This document shows positions 18,901 through 26,526 of a DNA stretch of 64,000 bases, in pieces (within the stretch, counting starts at the first letter, position 1; each line of letters begins with the position of its first letter). Source of the stretch: Paenibacillus spiritus. Lineage in GTDB: Bacteria > Bacillota > Bacilli > Paenibacillales > Paenibacillaceae. The notes beneath the pieces are model-generated. The model was not told the origin of the DNA. It did no database searches and worked only from the letters and a program-made list of their open reading frames with translations. The stretch is from positions 186,001 through 250,000 of the forward strand of contig NZ_VYKK01000004.1 in assembly GCF_008710135.1 (NCBI RefSeq). Reading direction: 5' to 3'. Position numbers and translations under genes: made by a program.

Positions 18901-19561
18901 GAAGCGGATCCGTGATCTCGGCTCCGTAGACGGCATCGAGCGTCTTGTTGACATCGACGTTCCAGGTAACGGTTCCGGCGTTGTAAGCCGGCGCATAGCC
19001 CTTCTTGTCTATGGTGGAGCTGACATGGGGTCTGAAATGCAGAACCACGACCTGCGTGTCCCCGTTCACCGGGAACTGGACCGTCTGCGTGGTGCTGCCC
19101 GTAATTGTCTGCGTATCGAACTGCGTCTTCAGGCGCAGCGTGCCTTTTACATTCTCATGGTTCGTAATGAAATCGTTGAAGGTCATTACGACCTGGTGCG
19201 TGCTTGAGCTTGCGGTAAAGGTTCCGACTTCTCCTTCATCGGAAGCCAGAATGCCGCTGACGTCGTTGTACAGCTTGAAGGCGTCGGGAACCTCGAAGGA
19301 AAAGGTATCCCCGGCGGCATAGCCGTGGCCGTTCGGAAGCTCCCAGGTATAATCCAGCGTTACGTTGGAGCCCTGTTCGTAGACGTCTCCCGTGACCGTA
19401 CTTCCATCCGGCCCGTAGACCGCCATGGAGACGCTTGTGATGATGGTGCCGGCGCGGTCGATTGCAGCCGCCTTGACCGATGGCTGAAAACCGACGCCAT
19501 AGCTGTACTGGGCAACCAGCAGCAGCACGACCAGCCACATACTGATTCTTCTCTTCAACAT
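15947..19561 (-). CDS. LPXTG-anchored wall adhesin with repeated Ig/Cna-type domains
   Basis: 1,204 residues from the ATG at 19561, eight bases from GGAGGGG. A signal peptide (about 1-30, SMWLVVLLLVAQYSYGVGFQ) leads into at least five beta-sandwich repeats of the Sdr/collagen-binding type to about 880. A SpaA/Cna_B domain follows at about 900-980 (GTLIVRKLDS, then IEKTAPQGY), likely with an internal isopeptide bond. A Ser/Pro/Thr-rich stalk (about 985-1,110) leads to the sorting signal LPKTGESSS, a transmembrane segment and RTRKDH. It would be linked to the wall by a sortase, which is not in this window. Its ligand is unknown. Confidence 0.85.
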   Translation of the reverse strand: MLKRRISMWLVVLLLVAQYSYGVGFQPSVKAAAIDRAGTIITSVSMAVYGPDGSTVTGDVYEQGSNVTLDYTWELPNGHGYAAGDTFSFEVPDAFKLYNDVSGILASDEGEVGTFTASSSTHQVVMTFNDFITNHENVKGTLRLKTQFDTQTITGSTTQTVQFPVNGDTQVVVLHFRPHVSSTIDKKGYAPAYNAGTVTWNVDVNKTLDAVYGAEITDPLPAGLTLDPGSVAVHSLEVQLDGTVIPGAALDASRYSWSAEGGTLRLKFSDDTIRSAYRLSFATTVSSPTATVFKNTATFRGGNLNPASATATVQIKRAAALKKTVTAYDPGTQTISWAIQYNYNFAAIAQRDAVLTDQFNSSQSLVEDSVVVRSVVLNEKEQPVPDAVLVPGTDYTVEKTTYGAKSGFKLQFLKDLQSPYLIEYKTRANERVLAVDTVTNTVTTGTYSSEAKQEIKPDVIYKTVNADGANYRDRVVDWKITVNEDGYPMAKVKVADTFESGGLTLIPGSVEVRDGDKTVLDPSRYTLTYDPAHLDRGFVIEFNEPIKSKMTIRYQLNFDYSALHANYKLFRNKASVSWTDDSGKTLQQTAYGQFDPRIETKNNGFKYGQYNAVTKDVYWYIGANYSYRALKEPVVKDTVGPEQTLDESSIKVYQFQMRNNGLTSRLGEIDKSKYTVKVVDNGSGGKDITVTLKQAADYPFYVGFRTSLAGKVLSSPSLTNTAYVYDGPEPASGPLTGKVTIPYGGDLVAKDGVQSGLTLDWTVHINRSQSTLEQAKVTDTGSANQVFLRDSFHLYPTVMDPDGRLVKGTAELTEGTDYTLEIATDSEGHQNFVLAFPNAIHSSYVLEYKSLIAAGNGESVTNGVKLSGTNSTEIVKETTKSIIVGVSSGSGTGTGVRGTLIVRKLDSRDHLTVLAGATFDLYRVIDNERFLLGTETTGENGRAVFSKILSGRYVLIEKTAPQGYVLSTQEYPVTVNPGALADLAITNDRLVPATPTPTPSASASPSASASPSPSPSASPSPTPSVTPTSSATPSPNESASPSPTASLSPDTSASPAPGTSPTPAVTDTPGTGATPTPVTVPTTAPTPSASPGEIIIPDDITPAGPGSGGGLVTANPTAAPAASVSPGTVPGDDGTPVQIEEEPVPQGGVEIPDEPTPKGTTSEAAGSLPKTGESSSMPIYMAGLGLILIGILLNRFFSRTRKDH
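16295..16590 (-). repeat. Ser/Pro codon repeats in the adhesin stalk
   Basis: Short tandem units read as Ser-Pro, Ser-Ala and Thr-Pro codons (visible as GGCGATG-type units on the + strand). Such tracts often change length between strains. Confidence 0.7.
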
Positions 19562-19790
19562 GTACGCAACCCCTCCGGTTTCTTGTTCTTCGTGCAGCAC
19601 GCACTTGCATTGTACCTGGCCGTTCCGGCAAATATGACCGTTCCGGCCACAAAACTTCATCCGCCGTATGCCTGCCGTATGCTTATGTAGGAAGCTCACC
19701 TCTCTCGATGCCCGCAGACGGGTATATACCTTATATCACCCTCATTGACACACCCGAGAATCAGCGTTTCTAAAAAAACTTCCTCCAGAT

Positions 19791-19812
19791 GTTCTATATA
19801 AAGAACAGTTCT
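19791..19812. promoter_or_regulatory. Palindromic site in the adhesin leader
   Basis: Three half-sites alternate: GTTCT, then AGAAC, then GTTCT. GTTCT-n6-AGAAC overlaps AGAAC-A-GTTCT. The site lies about 6 bp downstream of the predicted -10 on the minus strand, a position where a repressor could block transcription. The binding protein is unknown. The other roughly 225 bp of this leader (19,562-19,790) show no gene and no riboswitch that I recognise. Confidence 0.3.
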
Positions 19813-19817
19813 CCTTC

Positions 19818-19846
19818 ATGGTATTCGGCAACCTCTATTCTGTCAA
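19818..19846 (-). promoter_or_regulatory. Candidate sigma-A promoter of the adhesin gene
   Basis: On the minus strand TTGACA (19841-19846) and TACCAT (19818-19823) are 17 bp apart. The -35 is perfect and the -10 matches four of six. Confidence 0.5.
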
Positions 19847-19884
19847 CCTGCTTACGTCCTGTTTTCCCGTCGTTTCCTCCACGC

Positions 19885-19920
19885 AAAAAGGCCCTCGTTC
19901 GCCTTAGGGAACGAGGGCCT
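19885..19920 (-). terminator. Terminator after ppiB
   Basis: GGCCCTCGTTC and GAACGAGGGCC form an 11-bp perfect stem followed by TTTTT on the minus strand. Confidence 0.9.
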
Positions 19921-19948
19921 GTCCGTGTGAGCTGGGGTGTTCCGCGTC

Positions 19949-20380
19949 TTATGCCTCTACCACTTCAACGGACGCCATCTTGTCGCGTCCCTTGAAAGTA
20001 TCCACCTGTTCCATCCCCTTGACCACTTTGCCAAAAACGGTGTGCTGGCCGTCCAGATGCGGCTGCGGCGCGTAGCAGATGTAGAACTGGCTTCCGCCCG
20101 TGTTGCGGCCGGCATGCGCCATGGCGAGCGTTCCGCGCTCATGCTTGTTCGGATTGATCTCGCAGTTGATGGTATAACCGGGGCCGCCTGTGCCGGTACC
20201 GTTCGGGCAGCCGCCCTGGGCTACGAAGCCCGGAATGACGCGGTGGAACACGAGACCGTTATAGAAGCCCGAATTCGCCAGCTTCTCGAAGTTGGCTACA
20301 GTATTCGGAGCGTCCTGCTCGAACAGGTCAATTACGATTTCTTCCCCGTTCTCCATTTGAATCTTCGCCTGCTTTGCCAT
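19949..20380 (-). CDS. ppiB: Peptidyl-prolyl cis-trans isomerase, cyclophilin type
   Basis: 143 residues, the size of B. subtilis PpiB. Cyclophilin markers are [13 protein letters not shown] (with the catalytic Arg), [19 protein letters not shown], and [20 protein letters not shown]. There is no signal peptide, so it acts in the cytoplasm, speeding proline isomerisation during folding. It follows lysA in the same direction, as in Bacillus, and has its own strong terminator. Confidence 0.97.
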   Translation of the reverse strand: MAKQAKIQMENGEEIVIDLFEQDAPNTVANFEKLANSGFYNGLVFHRVIPGFVAQGGCPNGTGTGGPGYTINCEINPNKHERGTLAMAHAGRNTGGSQFYICYAPQPHLDGQHTVFGKVVKGMEQVDTFKGRDKMASVEVVEA

Positions 20381-20458
20381 ATGTAAATACCCCTTTCCAA
20401 TGTGGACAATGATTGGTCAAATCTTTTAACAGTGTACTATGAAAGCCGCCCGGACGCA

Positions 20459-20491
20459 AAGGGGGCCCTCCCGCCGGACGGGAATGCCCCC
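20459..20491 (-). terminator. Terminator after lysA
   Basis: GGGGGC and GCCCCC with an inner CCCG/CGGG stem, followed on the minus strand by TTTGCG. GC-rich, modest T tract. Confidence 0.6.
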
Positions 20492-20513
20492 TTCTGCTGC
20501 GGCCGCTTGCGGC

Positions 20514-21854
20514 CTAGGCTTTCGCTGCCGGCTGCTGCGCAGCAAGCCGTCTCGGAATCACATCGCCGGCCACAATATCGTCCCGGGTCTCCCGGCGCAC
20601 GACGAGGTCGCTGCGTCCGTTCTCCACGAAGACGACTGCCGGACGGCGAATCCGGTTGTAGTTGCTCGCCATCGAGTAGTTGTACGCGCCGGTGCAGGCT
20701 ACCGCCAGCAGGTCGCCGCTCTTGGGCTCGGGCAGCTCGACGTCCCAGATCAGCATGTCGCCGCTCTCGCAGCATTTGCCGGCGATGGACACGGTCTCTG
20801 CGGCCGGCTCCGCCGCCCGGTTGGCCAGAATCGCTTCATACTTCGATTCGTAGAGGGCCGGACGGGGATTATCCGTCATGCCGCCGTCCACCGCAATATA
20901 CTTCCGCACACCCGGAATATCCTTGCTTGTGCCGACCGTGTACAGCGTGGTGCCGGCGTCTCCGACAATGCTGCGGCCCGGCTCCACCCAGATTTCGGGA
21001 AGAGCGGCGTCGATCCCGGCAAAATGCGTCTTCACCGCACCCGCAATCGCCGCCACATATTCCGAGACTTCCAGCGGCGTATCGCCTTCCACGTAGCGGA
21101 TGCCGAAGCCTCCGCCCAGGTTCACAACCCGGAAAGACGCGCCGAGCTCTTCCTTCGCCTTGCGGGCAAAAGCCGCTACGCGCTCAACGGCCAGCTGGAA
21201 TCCTTCCGTCTCGAAGATCTGCGACCCGATATGGGAGTGAACGCCGAGCAGATCCAGATGGGCTGCCGCCTCTGCGGCGCGGACAGCTTCCAGCGCCGAA
21301 CCGTTGCCGATGTCAAACCCGAATTTGGAATCGGTCTGTCCGGTCGCGGCATAGGCATGGTGTGCGTGCGCTTCGACGCCCGGCGTTACGCGCAGCAGGA
21401 TGCGCACATTTGCCCCGCGCTCTGCGGCGATGGCTTCAAGCAGCGCAAGTTCGGTAAAATTGTCGACCACGAAGCAGCCGATCTCCGCATCAAGCGCCAT
21501 TTCAATCTCTTCCGGCGTCTTGTTGTTGCCGTGAAAATGAATGCGCTCCGGCGGAAAGCCCGCCTTCAGGGCGGTATACAGCTCGCCGTCGGAGACGACG
21601 TCCAGCGACAGCCCTTCCTGGTCAACCAGACGGCACATCGCCATGACCGAGAACGCCTTGCTGGCATAGGCAACCTGGAACCCGAGTCCGGTCGCGGCAA
21701 AAGCATCCATATATTCGCGGCATCTGCGGCGAATGAGCGCCTCATCCATAATATACAGCGGCGTTCCGTACTCCGCCTTCAGTTCGGTCACGTCGCAGCC
21801 GCCGATCTCCAGATGACCCGCCGCGTTCAACCGGCTCGTCCCGTGTAGAAACAT
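20514..21854 (-). CDS. lysA: Diaminopimelate decarboxylase
   Basis: 446 residues from the ATG at 21854, ten bases after GGAGG; an ATG nine bases earlier sits too close to it. The enzyme makes L-lysine from meso-diaminopimelate. VAYASKAFSV carries the PLP lysine (about residue 66). GGGFGIRYVEGD binds the PLP phosphate, EPGRSIVGDAGT follows, and the partner-chain Cys lies in GKCCESGDML. It follows spoVAF by 115 bp, the order seen in B. subtilis, so it may be partly expressed with the spore genes, where diaminopimelate balance matters for cortex. Confidence 0.97.
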   Translation of the reverse strand: MFLHGTSRLNAAGHLEIGGCDVTELKAEYGTPLYIMDEALIRRRCREYMDAFAATGLGFQVAYASKAFSVMAMCRLVDQEGLSLDVVSDGELYTALKAGFPPERIHFHGNNKTPEEIEMALDAEIGCFVVDNFTELALLEAIAAERGANVRILLRVTPGVEAHAHHAYAATGQTDSKFGFDIGNGSALEAVRAAEAAAHLDLLGVHSHIGSQIFETEGFQLAVERVAAFARKAKEELGASFRVVNLGGGFGIRYVEGDTPLEVSEYVAAIAGAVKTHFAGIDAALPEIWVEPGRSIVGDAGTTLYTVGTSKDIPGVRKYIAVDGGMTDNPRPALYESKYEAILANRAAEPAAETVSIAGKCCESGDMLIWDVELPEPKSGDLLAVACTGAYNYSMASNYNRIRRPAVVFVENGRSDLVVRRETRDDIVAGDVIPRRLAAQQPAAKA

Positions 21855-21969
21855 ATACGCCATTCCTCCGCTTTCTGTGGAATTTCCATCCCAGCTGGTT
21901 ATGGTATTCAGTATAGCAGAGCGGGGGAACGCCAAAGAATGGACTAAAGCGCTGTTGATTTGTATTTTC

Positions 21970-24135
21970 CTACGATTGTCCCCGATTGTCCGTGGAGTCC
22001 GACATCCGGGTATTGTCGCGCGCTTTGTTGAAAGACGGCCGAGTTTTGGCGTACAGCACCGGGGTTCGGAAGAGAATCGAGCCGAGCGCTTTTGCATTAA
22101 ACGGTATGAACGGCCACAAATATGACGAATTGTACGAGCGGTTCAGGGTCAGCATGACGATCAGCACCGTCGAGCCGATGACGAGGCCCGGCACCTGGAA
22201 CATCGCGACGAGCACCAGCAGCACCAGCCTGACGATCCGGTTCGCCAGCCCAAGCTCATAGCTTGGAGTCGCGAACATGCCGATCGCGGCGACCGCCATA
22301 TACAGGATGACTTCGTTGACGAAGAGCCCGGTATCCACAGCGATGTTGCCGACCAGGATCGCCGCGATCAGGCCCATCGCCGAGCCGAGCGGATTGGGGG
22401 TATGAACAGCGGCCAGCCGGAGCAGATCGACGCCGAATTCAACCAGCAGGAACTGGGCGATCAGCGGCAGTTTCGCCGACTTTTGCGGACCGAGAAAATC
22501 GAACATCGGCGGCTTCAGCTCCGGATGAACCACGAGCAGCAGCCACAGCGGAAGCAGGAACATGGAGGCAAAGACGCCCGCGAACCGGACCCAGCGCAGA
22601 TAGGTGCCGATAAAAGGAGTCTGGCGGTTCTCCTCGGCATGCTGGCACAGATCGAAAAAGGTCGTCGGAAGCACCACTACGCTCGGCGACGTATCCACGA
22701 ACAGGATGATTCGGCCCTCCAGCAGCATAGAAGCGACAATATCCGGCCGTTCCGAATAGCGGACCATGGGATACGGATTCCAGCCTGCTCCGATTATCGC
22801 CTCCTCCAGCTGTTTGTCGGCCAGCGGAATGCCTTCGATGTTGATGGATTTGATTTTGTCGGTCACGGCCTGGACCTGGGTCTTGTCCACAATGTCGTCG
22901 ATATAGGCCAGGCAGACGTCGGTTCGGGTACGCCGCCCGACCTGATGCATCTCCAGCTTCAGTCCGGGATCGCGGACACGCCGCCGCACCAGCGCCACAT
23001 TGCTCAGCAGCGTCTCGGTGAACCCGTCGCGGGAACCGCGGACCACCCGCTCAATCGTCGGTTCGTCGGGACTGCGGGCGGGATAAGCACGCGTATCCAT
23101 CACGATTACCCGGCTCTCTCCCTCGATGAAGAGCGCGCTGTTCCCTGTCAGTACTTTGTTCACCGTCTCGCTGAGCATATCGCTCAGTTCAACCTGGATA
23201 TGCGGGATATAGACGTGCATGAAATCGCGGATGACTTCCGCCGACAGATTCTCCGGAGTGAGATAGGTCAGCCGTTTCAGAATCTCGTCCGCAATCGTAT
23301 CCTTGGTAAAACCGCTGATGCACAGCAGCGCCGTCCGCTTGCCGCCGAAGCTCATCTCCCGGAAAATGACGTCAAAGGTGGAGCCGAGGCCGACCGTCTC
23401 CTTCAGCGTCTCTTTGACCCGGTCCAGGCTGGAGTCAATCCGGTCGCTGCCCTGCCAGTAACGGATCGACTCCTCCAGAGAATCGGATTTCTCGGCGTCG
23501 CGTTTCTGCTGTCTGGGATCGTCAGACTTGGTTTCGCCAGCGGCCGCTTGGCTTGTATTCTTGGGCTTGCGCTTCGCCTTCGCCTTCCTGCTTCCCTCCT
23601 GACCCTCCTCTTTCTCTTCATCCGGCTGCTGTTTATCCTCCCCCGGCTTCTTGGCGCCGGACGGGCTTAAGCCTTCCTCGTCCTCCTGATCTTCCTCTTC
23701 CTCGCCGAACCACTTGTCCATCAGGGCTACAAAGCCCTTCCGGCGCGGTTCCCCGCCTTCCTCTCCGCCGGTCCCCGGTTCTTCGGCAGCTTCCATCTCT
23801 CCTGCCGCTTTCTTCTTCCCGCCTTTCTCCGGCGAGGAAGAATCCGGCTCGGCCTCCATCCGGTCAGCCCATTCGCCGACATGCGAAGCCGGAGAGCCGG
23901 AGCCTCCGTCCGGGCAGGCATCCGCATCCTTGCGGACCTCCTCCGCTTCCTTGCTGAACTCCTCCGCTTTCTTCGTCTCCATTCCGCTCTCGCCCCGGAA
24001 CGATTCGCTCAGGTCCACAGGCCTGTCTGTTCGATCTTTATCCTCCGAATCCGGCCCGGCGGCATTCGTGCGTTCGTCCTTCTCCGGTCCGTCCGGTTCT
24101 TCCATGTGTTCTCCGCTGTGAATATATCGGTTCAC
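21970..24135 (-). CDS. spoVAF: SpoVAF / GerA-family spore membrane protein with long charged N-terminus
   Basis: 721 residues. The GTG start at 24135 has AAGGAGAA eight bases upstream, so the long N-terminus is really translated. Residues 1 to about 220 are rich in Glu, Lys, Asp, Gly and Ser and look disordered. From about 222 the GerA/SpoVAF domain begins (SLDRVKETLKETVG, GSTFDVIFREM, then YPMVRYSERPDIVASMLLEG). Four to six membrane segments follow to about 690. B. subtilis SpoVAF is about 490 residues. In that species SpoVAF associates with germination complexes in the inner spore membrane. It follows spoVAB by 21 bp and precedes lysA. Confidence 0.9.
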   Translation of the reverse strand: MNRYIHSGEHMEEPDGPEKDERTNAAGPDSEDKDRTDRPVDLSESFRGESGMETKKAEEFSKEAEEVRKDADACPDGGSGSPASHVGEWADRMEAEPDSSSPEKGGKKKAAGEMEAAEEPGTGGEEGGEPRRKGFVALMDKWFGEEEEDQEDEEGLSPSGAKKPGEDKQQPDEEKEEGQEGSRKAKAKRKPKNTSQAAAGETKSDDPRQQKRDAEKSDSLEESIRYWQGSDRIDSSLDRVKETLKETVGLGSTFDVIFREMSFGGKRTALLCISGFTKDTIADEILKRLTYLTPENLSAEVIRDFMHVYIPHIQVELSDMLSETVNKVLTGNSALFIEGESRVIVMDTRAYPARSPDEPTIERVVRGSRDGFTETLLSNVALVRRRVRDPGLKLEMHQVGRRTRTDVCLAYIDDIVDKTQVQAVTDKIKSINIEGIPLADKQLEEAIIGAGWNPYPMVRYSERPDIVASMLLEGRIILFVDTSPSVVVLPTTFFDLCQHAEENRQTPFIGTYLRWVRFAGVFASMFLLPLWLLLVVHPELKPPMFDFLGPQKSAKLPLIAQFLLVEFGVDLLRLAAVHTPNPLGSAMGLIAAILVGNIAVDTGLFVNEVILYMAVAAIGMFATPSYELGLANRIVRLVLLVLVAMFQVPGLVIGSTVLIVMLTLNRSYNSSYLWPFIPFNAKALGSILFRTPVLYAKTRPSFNKARDNTRMSDSTDNRGQS

Positions 24136-24156
24136 CTTGCAGTTCTCCTTCCTTGT

Positions 24157-24582
24157 CTACGGTCGATACACGAACCAGTCGAACAGCGACCCGGCCACTT
24201 TACCCGCCACCATCGCCATCAGAAGTCCGAAGAGATAAGCGGTCATACGAAGCCGTTTCGCCAGAATCGGCAGCACATTCAGCACCTCGGTCAATGCGGC
24301 CGCCAGCATGCCGACAAAGACGCCGTCCAGCCAGCCGACCCCAAGCTCCAGCGCCGGGCCGCCCGGCAGCTTCCCGTTCCAGAAATCAAACACCGTTCCG
24401 ATCAGCGAGCCCGCTACCATCGATCCCTCGTACCAATGGACCTTGTCATATGAAGTGGTCAGCTGGGCCAGACGGGGAACAATGTCCAGTACTACGAACA
24501 GGGCAATGACGCCGCCGCCGACGGCAATTCCGCCTGCCAGCCCAAGCAGCAGCGTGATCCCAACCTCAAGCGGCGGAGTCAC
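24157..24582 (-). CDS. spoVAB: Stage V sporulation protein AB
   Basis: 141 residues with four or five hydrophobic helices (starting ITLLLGLAGGIAVGGGVIAL), typical of SpoVAB. The GTG start overlaps the spoVAA stop by four bases (GTGA), so the two are coupled. Conserved pieces include LDIVPRLAQLT and the PGGPALELGVGWLDGVFVG turn. SpoVAB lies in the inner spore membrane and belongs to the forespore operon linked to dipicolinic acid movement; its own task is not settled. Confidence 0.93.
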   Translation of the reverse strand: MTPPLEVGITLLLGLAGGIAVGGGVIALFVVLDIVPRLAQLTTSYDKVHWYEGSMVAGSLIGTVFDFWNGKLPGGPALELGVGWLDGVFVGMLAAALTEVLNVLPILAKRLRMTAYLFGLLMAMVAGKVAGSLFDWFVYRP

Positions 24583-25235
24583 CGTCGCCGCTTCCGGCCG
24601 GGCCCCCGGGACCGGCCCTCCATTTTGCGGTACTCTTCATGAATAATGAACTGGTCCACATTGCTCTGATAAAGGAACATCTCGACTTCCAGCGGCGTCG
24701 GCTCCTCATTCCATTTCTTCTTGAAGAGATGGTTGAAGAAGATGACCATACCGAACCCGATGCCCAGCGAATAGGCCGCCTGAAATAAATACGGATGCTC
24801 ATCGCGCCTTCCGGTCAGCATCTCCACAATCCGCACCTGAACTTCCTGCATATTGACATCCGCGTGGAAATTCATAATCGTCAGCGCCGAGCCGAAGAAC
24901 ATCAGCAGCCAGACCAGTACGAACAGAGCCAGAGAGGGGCGGCGTCCCGCCGAACGTTCCCGCACCTGGACAATCGTCCGCCCTTCGCCCAGCGATTCGA
25001 TAACGGCGCCGGGAAGCAGGGAACGGACCCGCGGAATGACCGTCAGCATATCCAGCAGCAGCAGGTTGCCGTCGCTGCGGCGCGGTTGGGCCAGCACCAG
25101 CTCTTTCAGCGCGCCTTCCCATTCGGGAGGAGCAATCAGGTTCGCGGCGTCCGCAAGCGTAACGCTGGCCCCCTGGGCTACGCTTATCCGCGGCTTCAGC
25201 TGGATATACACGGTCGGCATACGGTCTGCTTCCAT
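24579..25235 (-). CDS. spoVAA: Stage V sporulation protein AA
   Basis: 218 residues from the ATG at 25235, eight bases from AAGGGGG. Residues 1-90 form a soluble domain (VYIQLKPRISVAQGASVTLA). Two membrane segments follow at about 105-125 (LALFVLVWLLMFFGSALTIM) and 155-175. FHADVNMQEVQVRIVEMLTG between them is a conserved SpoVAA stretch. The tail is very basic (GRSRGPGRKRRR). First gene of the spoVA operon, with a forespore-type promoter 36-63 bp upstream. Confidence 0.93.
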   Translation of the reverse strand: MEADRMPTVYIQLKPRISVAQGASVTLADAANLIAPPEWEGALKELVLAQPRRSDGNLLLLDMLTVIPRVRSLLPGAVIESLGEGRTIVQVRERSAGRRPSLALFVLVWLLMFFGSALTIMNFHADVNMQEVQVRIVEMLTGRRDEHPYLFQAAYSLGIGFGMVIFFNHLFKKKWNEEPTPLEVEMFLYQSNVDQFIIHEEYRKMEGRSRGPGRKRRR

Positions 25236-25270
25236 GAACGAAGCCCCCTTACTGAATTCTCGAATACCGG

Positions 25271-25298
25271 TAGTATGGGAGATCAGGCTTTATTTTAC
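25271..25298 (-). promoter_or_regulatory. Candidate sigma-G/sigma-F promoter of the spoVA operon
   Basis: On the minus strand the -10 CATACTA (25271-25277) matches the sigma-G consensus CATnnTA. GTAAA at 25294-25298 is one base from GHATR with 16-bp spacing. Its position before spoVAA fits forespore expression known for this operon. Confidence 0.5.
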
Positions 25299-25322
25299 TC
25301 CGGGGCGGTGTCTGCTTCGCAC

Positions 25323-25347
25323 AAAAAAACCGGACCCCAGGGTCCGG
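25323..25347 (-). terminator. Terminator after the EamA transporter gene
   Basis: CCGGACC and GGTCCGG form a 7-bp stem around CCAG, followed by TTTTTTTG on the minus strand. Confidence 0.85.
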
Positions 25348-25385
25348 CTCTTCTTCTCGTTCAATTGCTTTTAAAGGCGCCTTTG

Positions 25386-26369
25386 TCAGCGTCCGTCTCC
25401 TTCGTTCGGCACAGCGACTTCCTCGCGTCCCCGCTGGCTGGAGATCACGAACAGCGCGCCCCAGATCAGGACGAATCCCAGAAGCTGGGCGGGAGTGACC
25501 GCGATGGAATAGACGAACCAGTTAATGAGCACCCCGGTCATGGGGAAGCTGAGTTCGGCCAGCGTTGCATACGAAGCCTTGGTCGTATTCAGCCCTTTGT
25601 AGTAGAGCAGCATGCTGAGCAGACCGGGAAGCAGCGCCTGAAGCAGCAGATTCAGCGCGATAAGCGAGGAGGTTCCGATGCCCCCGCCGATATGCCAGGC
25701 CGTTCCTTCCACCTGGGTGATGACGAACAGCAGCGGCAGCGCCATCATGAACCGGAGTGAAGTGACCGTCTCGTATTCCAGCGTGCCGAGCAGATACCGG
25801 CCCATGACGGTGGAGCCGCCCCACAGGGCAGCCGCTCCCAGCGCCAGCATGCTGCCGACGCCGATGAAGCTGCCCGCATGGCTGAACGGCAGCGTCCAGC
25901 CGAAGGTCAGCAGATAAGTTCCGGCCAGCGCGATCAGCAGCAGCGGTCCGAAGTTGCGGGGAAGCCGTTCCTTCAGAATGAGGGCCGCCAGCCCAATCGC
26001 GAACAGCGGCTGCAGCTTCTGCAGCAGCAGTACGGAGTTGAAATCGCCGGAGGACAGCGCCTTGGTGAACAGAATGGTCGCCGCAGCCGAGCCGCCCCAG
26101 GAGACGAACAGCAGCGCGCCGAGCTGGCGAAGCCGGATACGCTTCAATTCGAAGCGGTGCCGCCACAGCACCGGAGCGGCCGCCAGGAACAGGACCACAT
26201 GCTCCAGAAGCACAATTTGCGAAGAGGTCATTGATTTCAGCAGAATAATCCGGAACAAGGGATCTACTCCCCACAGCGCCGCTCCCAGCACGACGAGCCA
26301 GAACCCTCCGTGCGAACGTCTGGCCGCTGCTGCCGGTTTAGCCGTCGGGTTAGCCGTTAAGTCACTCAT
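25386..26369 (-). CDS. EamA/DMT-family transporter under an FMN riboswitch (probable flavin transporter)
   Basis: 327 residues from the ATG at 26369, nine bases after AAGGAG; an ATG at 26390 has no good site. Ten hydrophobic helices form two EamA repeats, starting FWLVVLGAALWGVDPLFRI and, in the second half, MLALGAAALWGGSTVMGRYL. Family members move small molecules across the membrane without ATP. The gene stands alone between a complete FMN riboswitch with terminator and its own terminator. Flavin control suggests riboflavin or a related flavin as substrate. A DMT-family riboflavin carrier (RibN) is known in proteobacteria; whether this protein is related is untested. Confidence 0.8.
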   Translation of the reverse strand: MSDLTANPTAKPAAAARRSHGGFWLVVLGAALWGVDPLFRIILLKSMTSSQIVLLEHVVLFLAAAPVLWRHRFELKRIRLRQLGALLFVSWGGSAAATILFTKALSSGDFNSVLLLQKLQPLFAIGLAALILKERLPRNFGPLLLIALAGTYLLTFGWTLPFSHAGSFIGVGSMLALGAAALWGGSTVMGRYLLGTLEYETVTSLRFMMALPLLFVITQVEGTAWHIGGGIGTSSLIALNLLLQALLPGLLSMLLYYKGLNTTKASYATLAELSFPMTGVLINWFVYSIAVTPAQLLGFVLIWGALFVISSQRGREEVAVPNEGDGR

Positions 26370-26410
26370 GTCTTTCTTCTCCTTCGTCATACAAAACCCC
26401 GCAAGAGATC

Positions 26411-26452
26411 AAAAAGCCCCCGATTTCACGCCTGAAGGCGGCAGTCGGGGGC
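26411..26452 (-). terminator. FMN riboswitch terminator before the EamA gene
   Basis: GCCCCCGA and TCGGGGGC form an 8-bp stem followed by TTTTTGATC on the minus strand, between the aptamer and the gene. Confidence 0.85.
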
Positions 26453-26526
26453 AGGCAAGAATCGCGCAAAAAACAGGGGCTCCGTCCCAAAAGGAACGCA
26501 CCGCCCTGCGGCGTGGCTCTTCCATG

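Noticed and set aside
17870..19207. + strand open frame inside the adhesin locus
   Set aside because: Antisense shadow of the LPXTG adhesin, caused by high GC codon use.
19562..19790. Riboswitch (such as cyclic di-GMP) before the adhesin
   Set aside because: None of the conserved blocks of known riboswitch classes could be found in the leader.
20439..21848. + strand open frame of 469 codons
   Set aside because: Antisense of lysA, with no ribosome site or recognisable motif.
22402..23670. + strand open frame of 422 codons
   Set aside because: Antisense of spoVAF; His/Gln/Arg-rich shadow composition.
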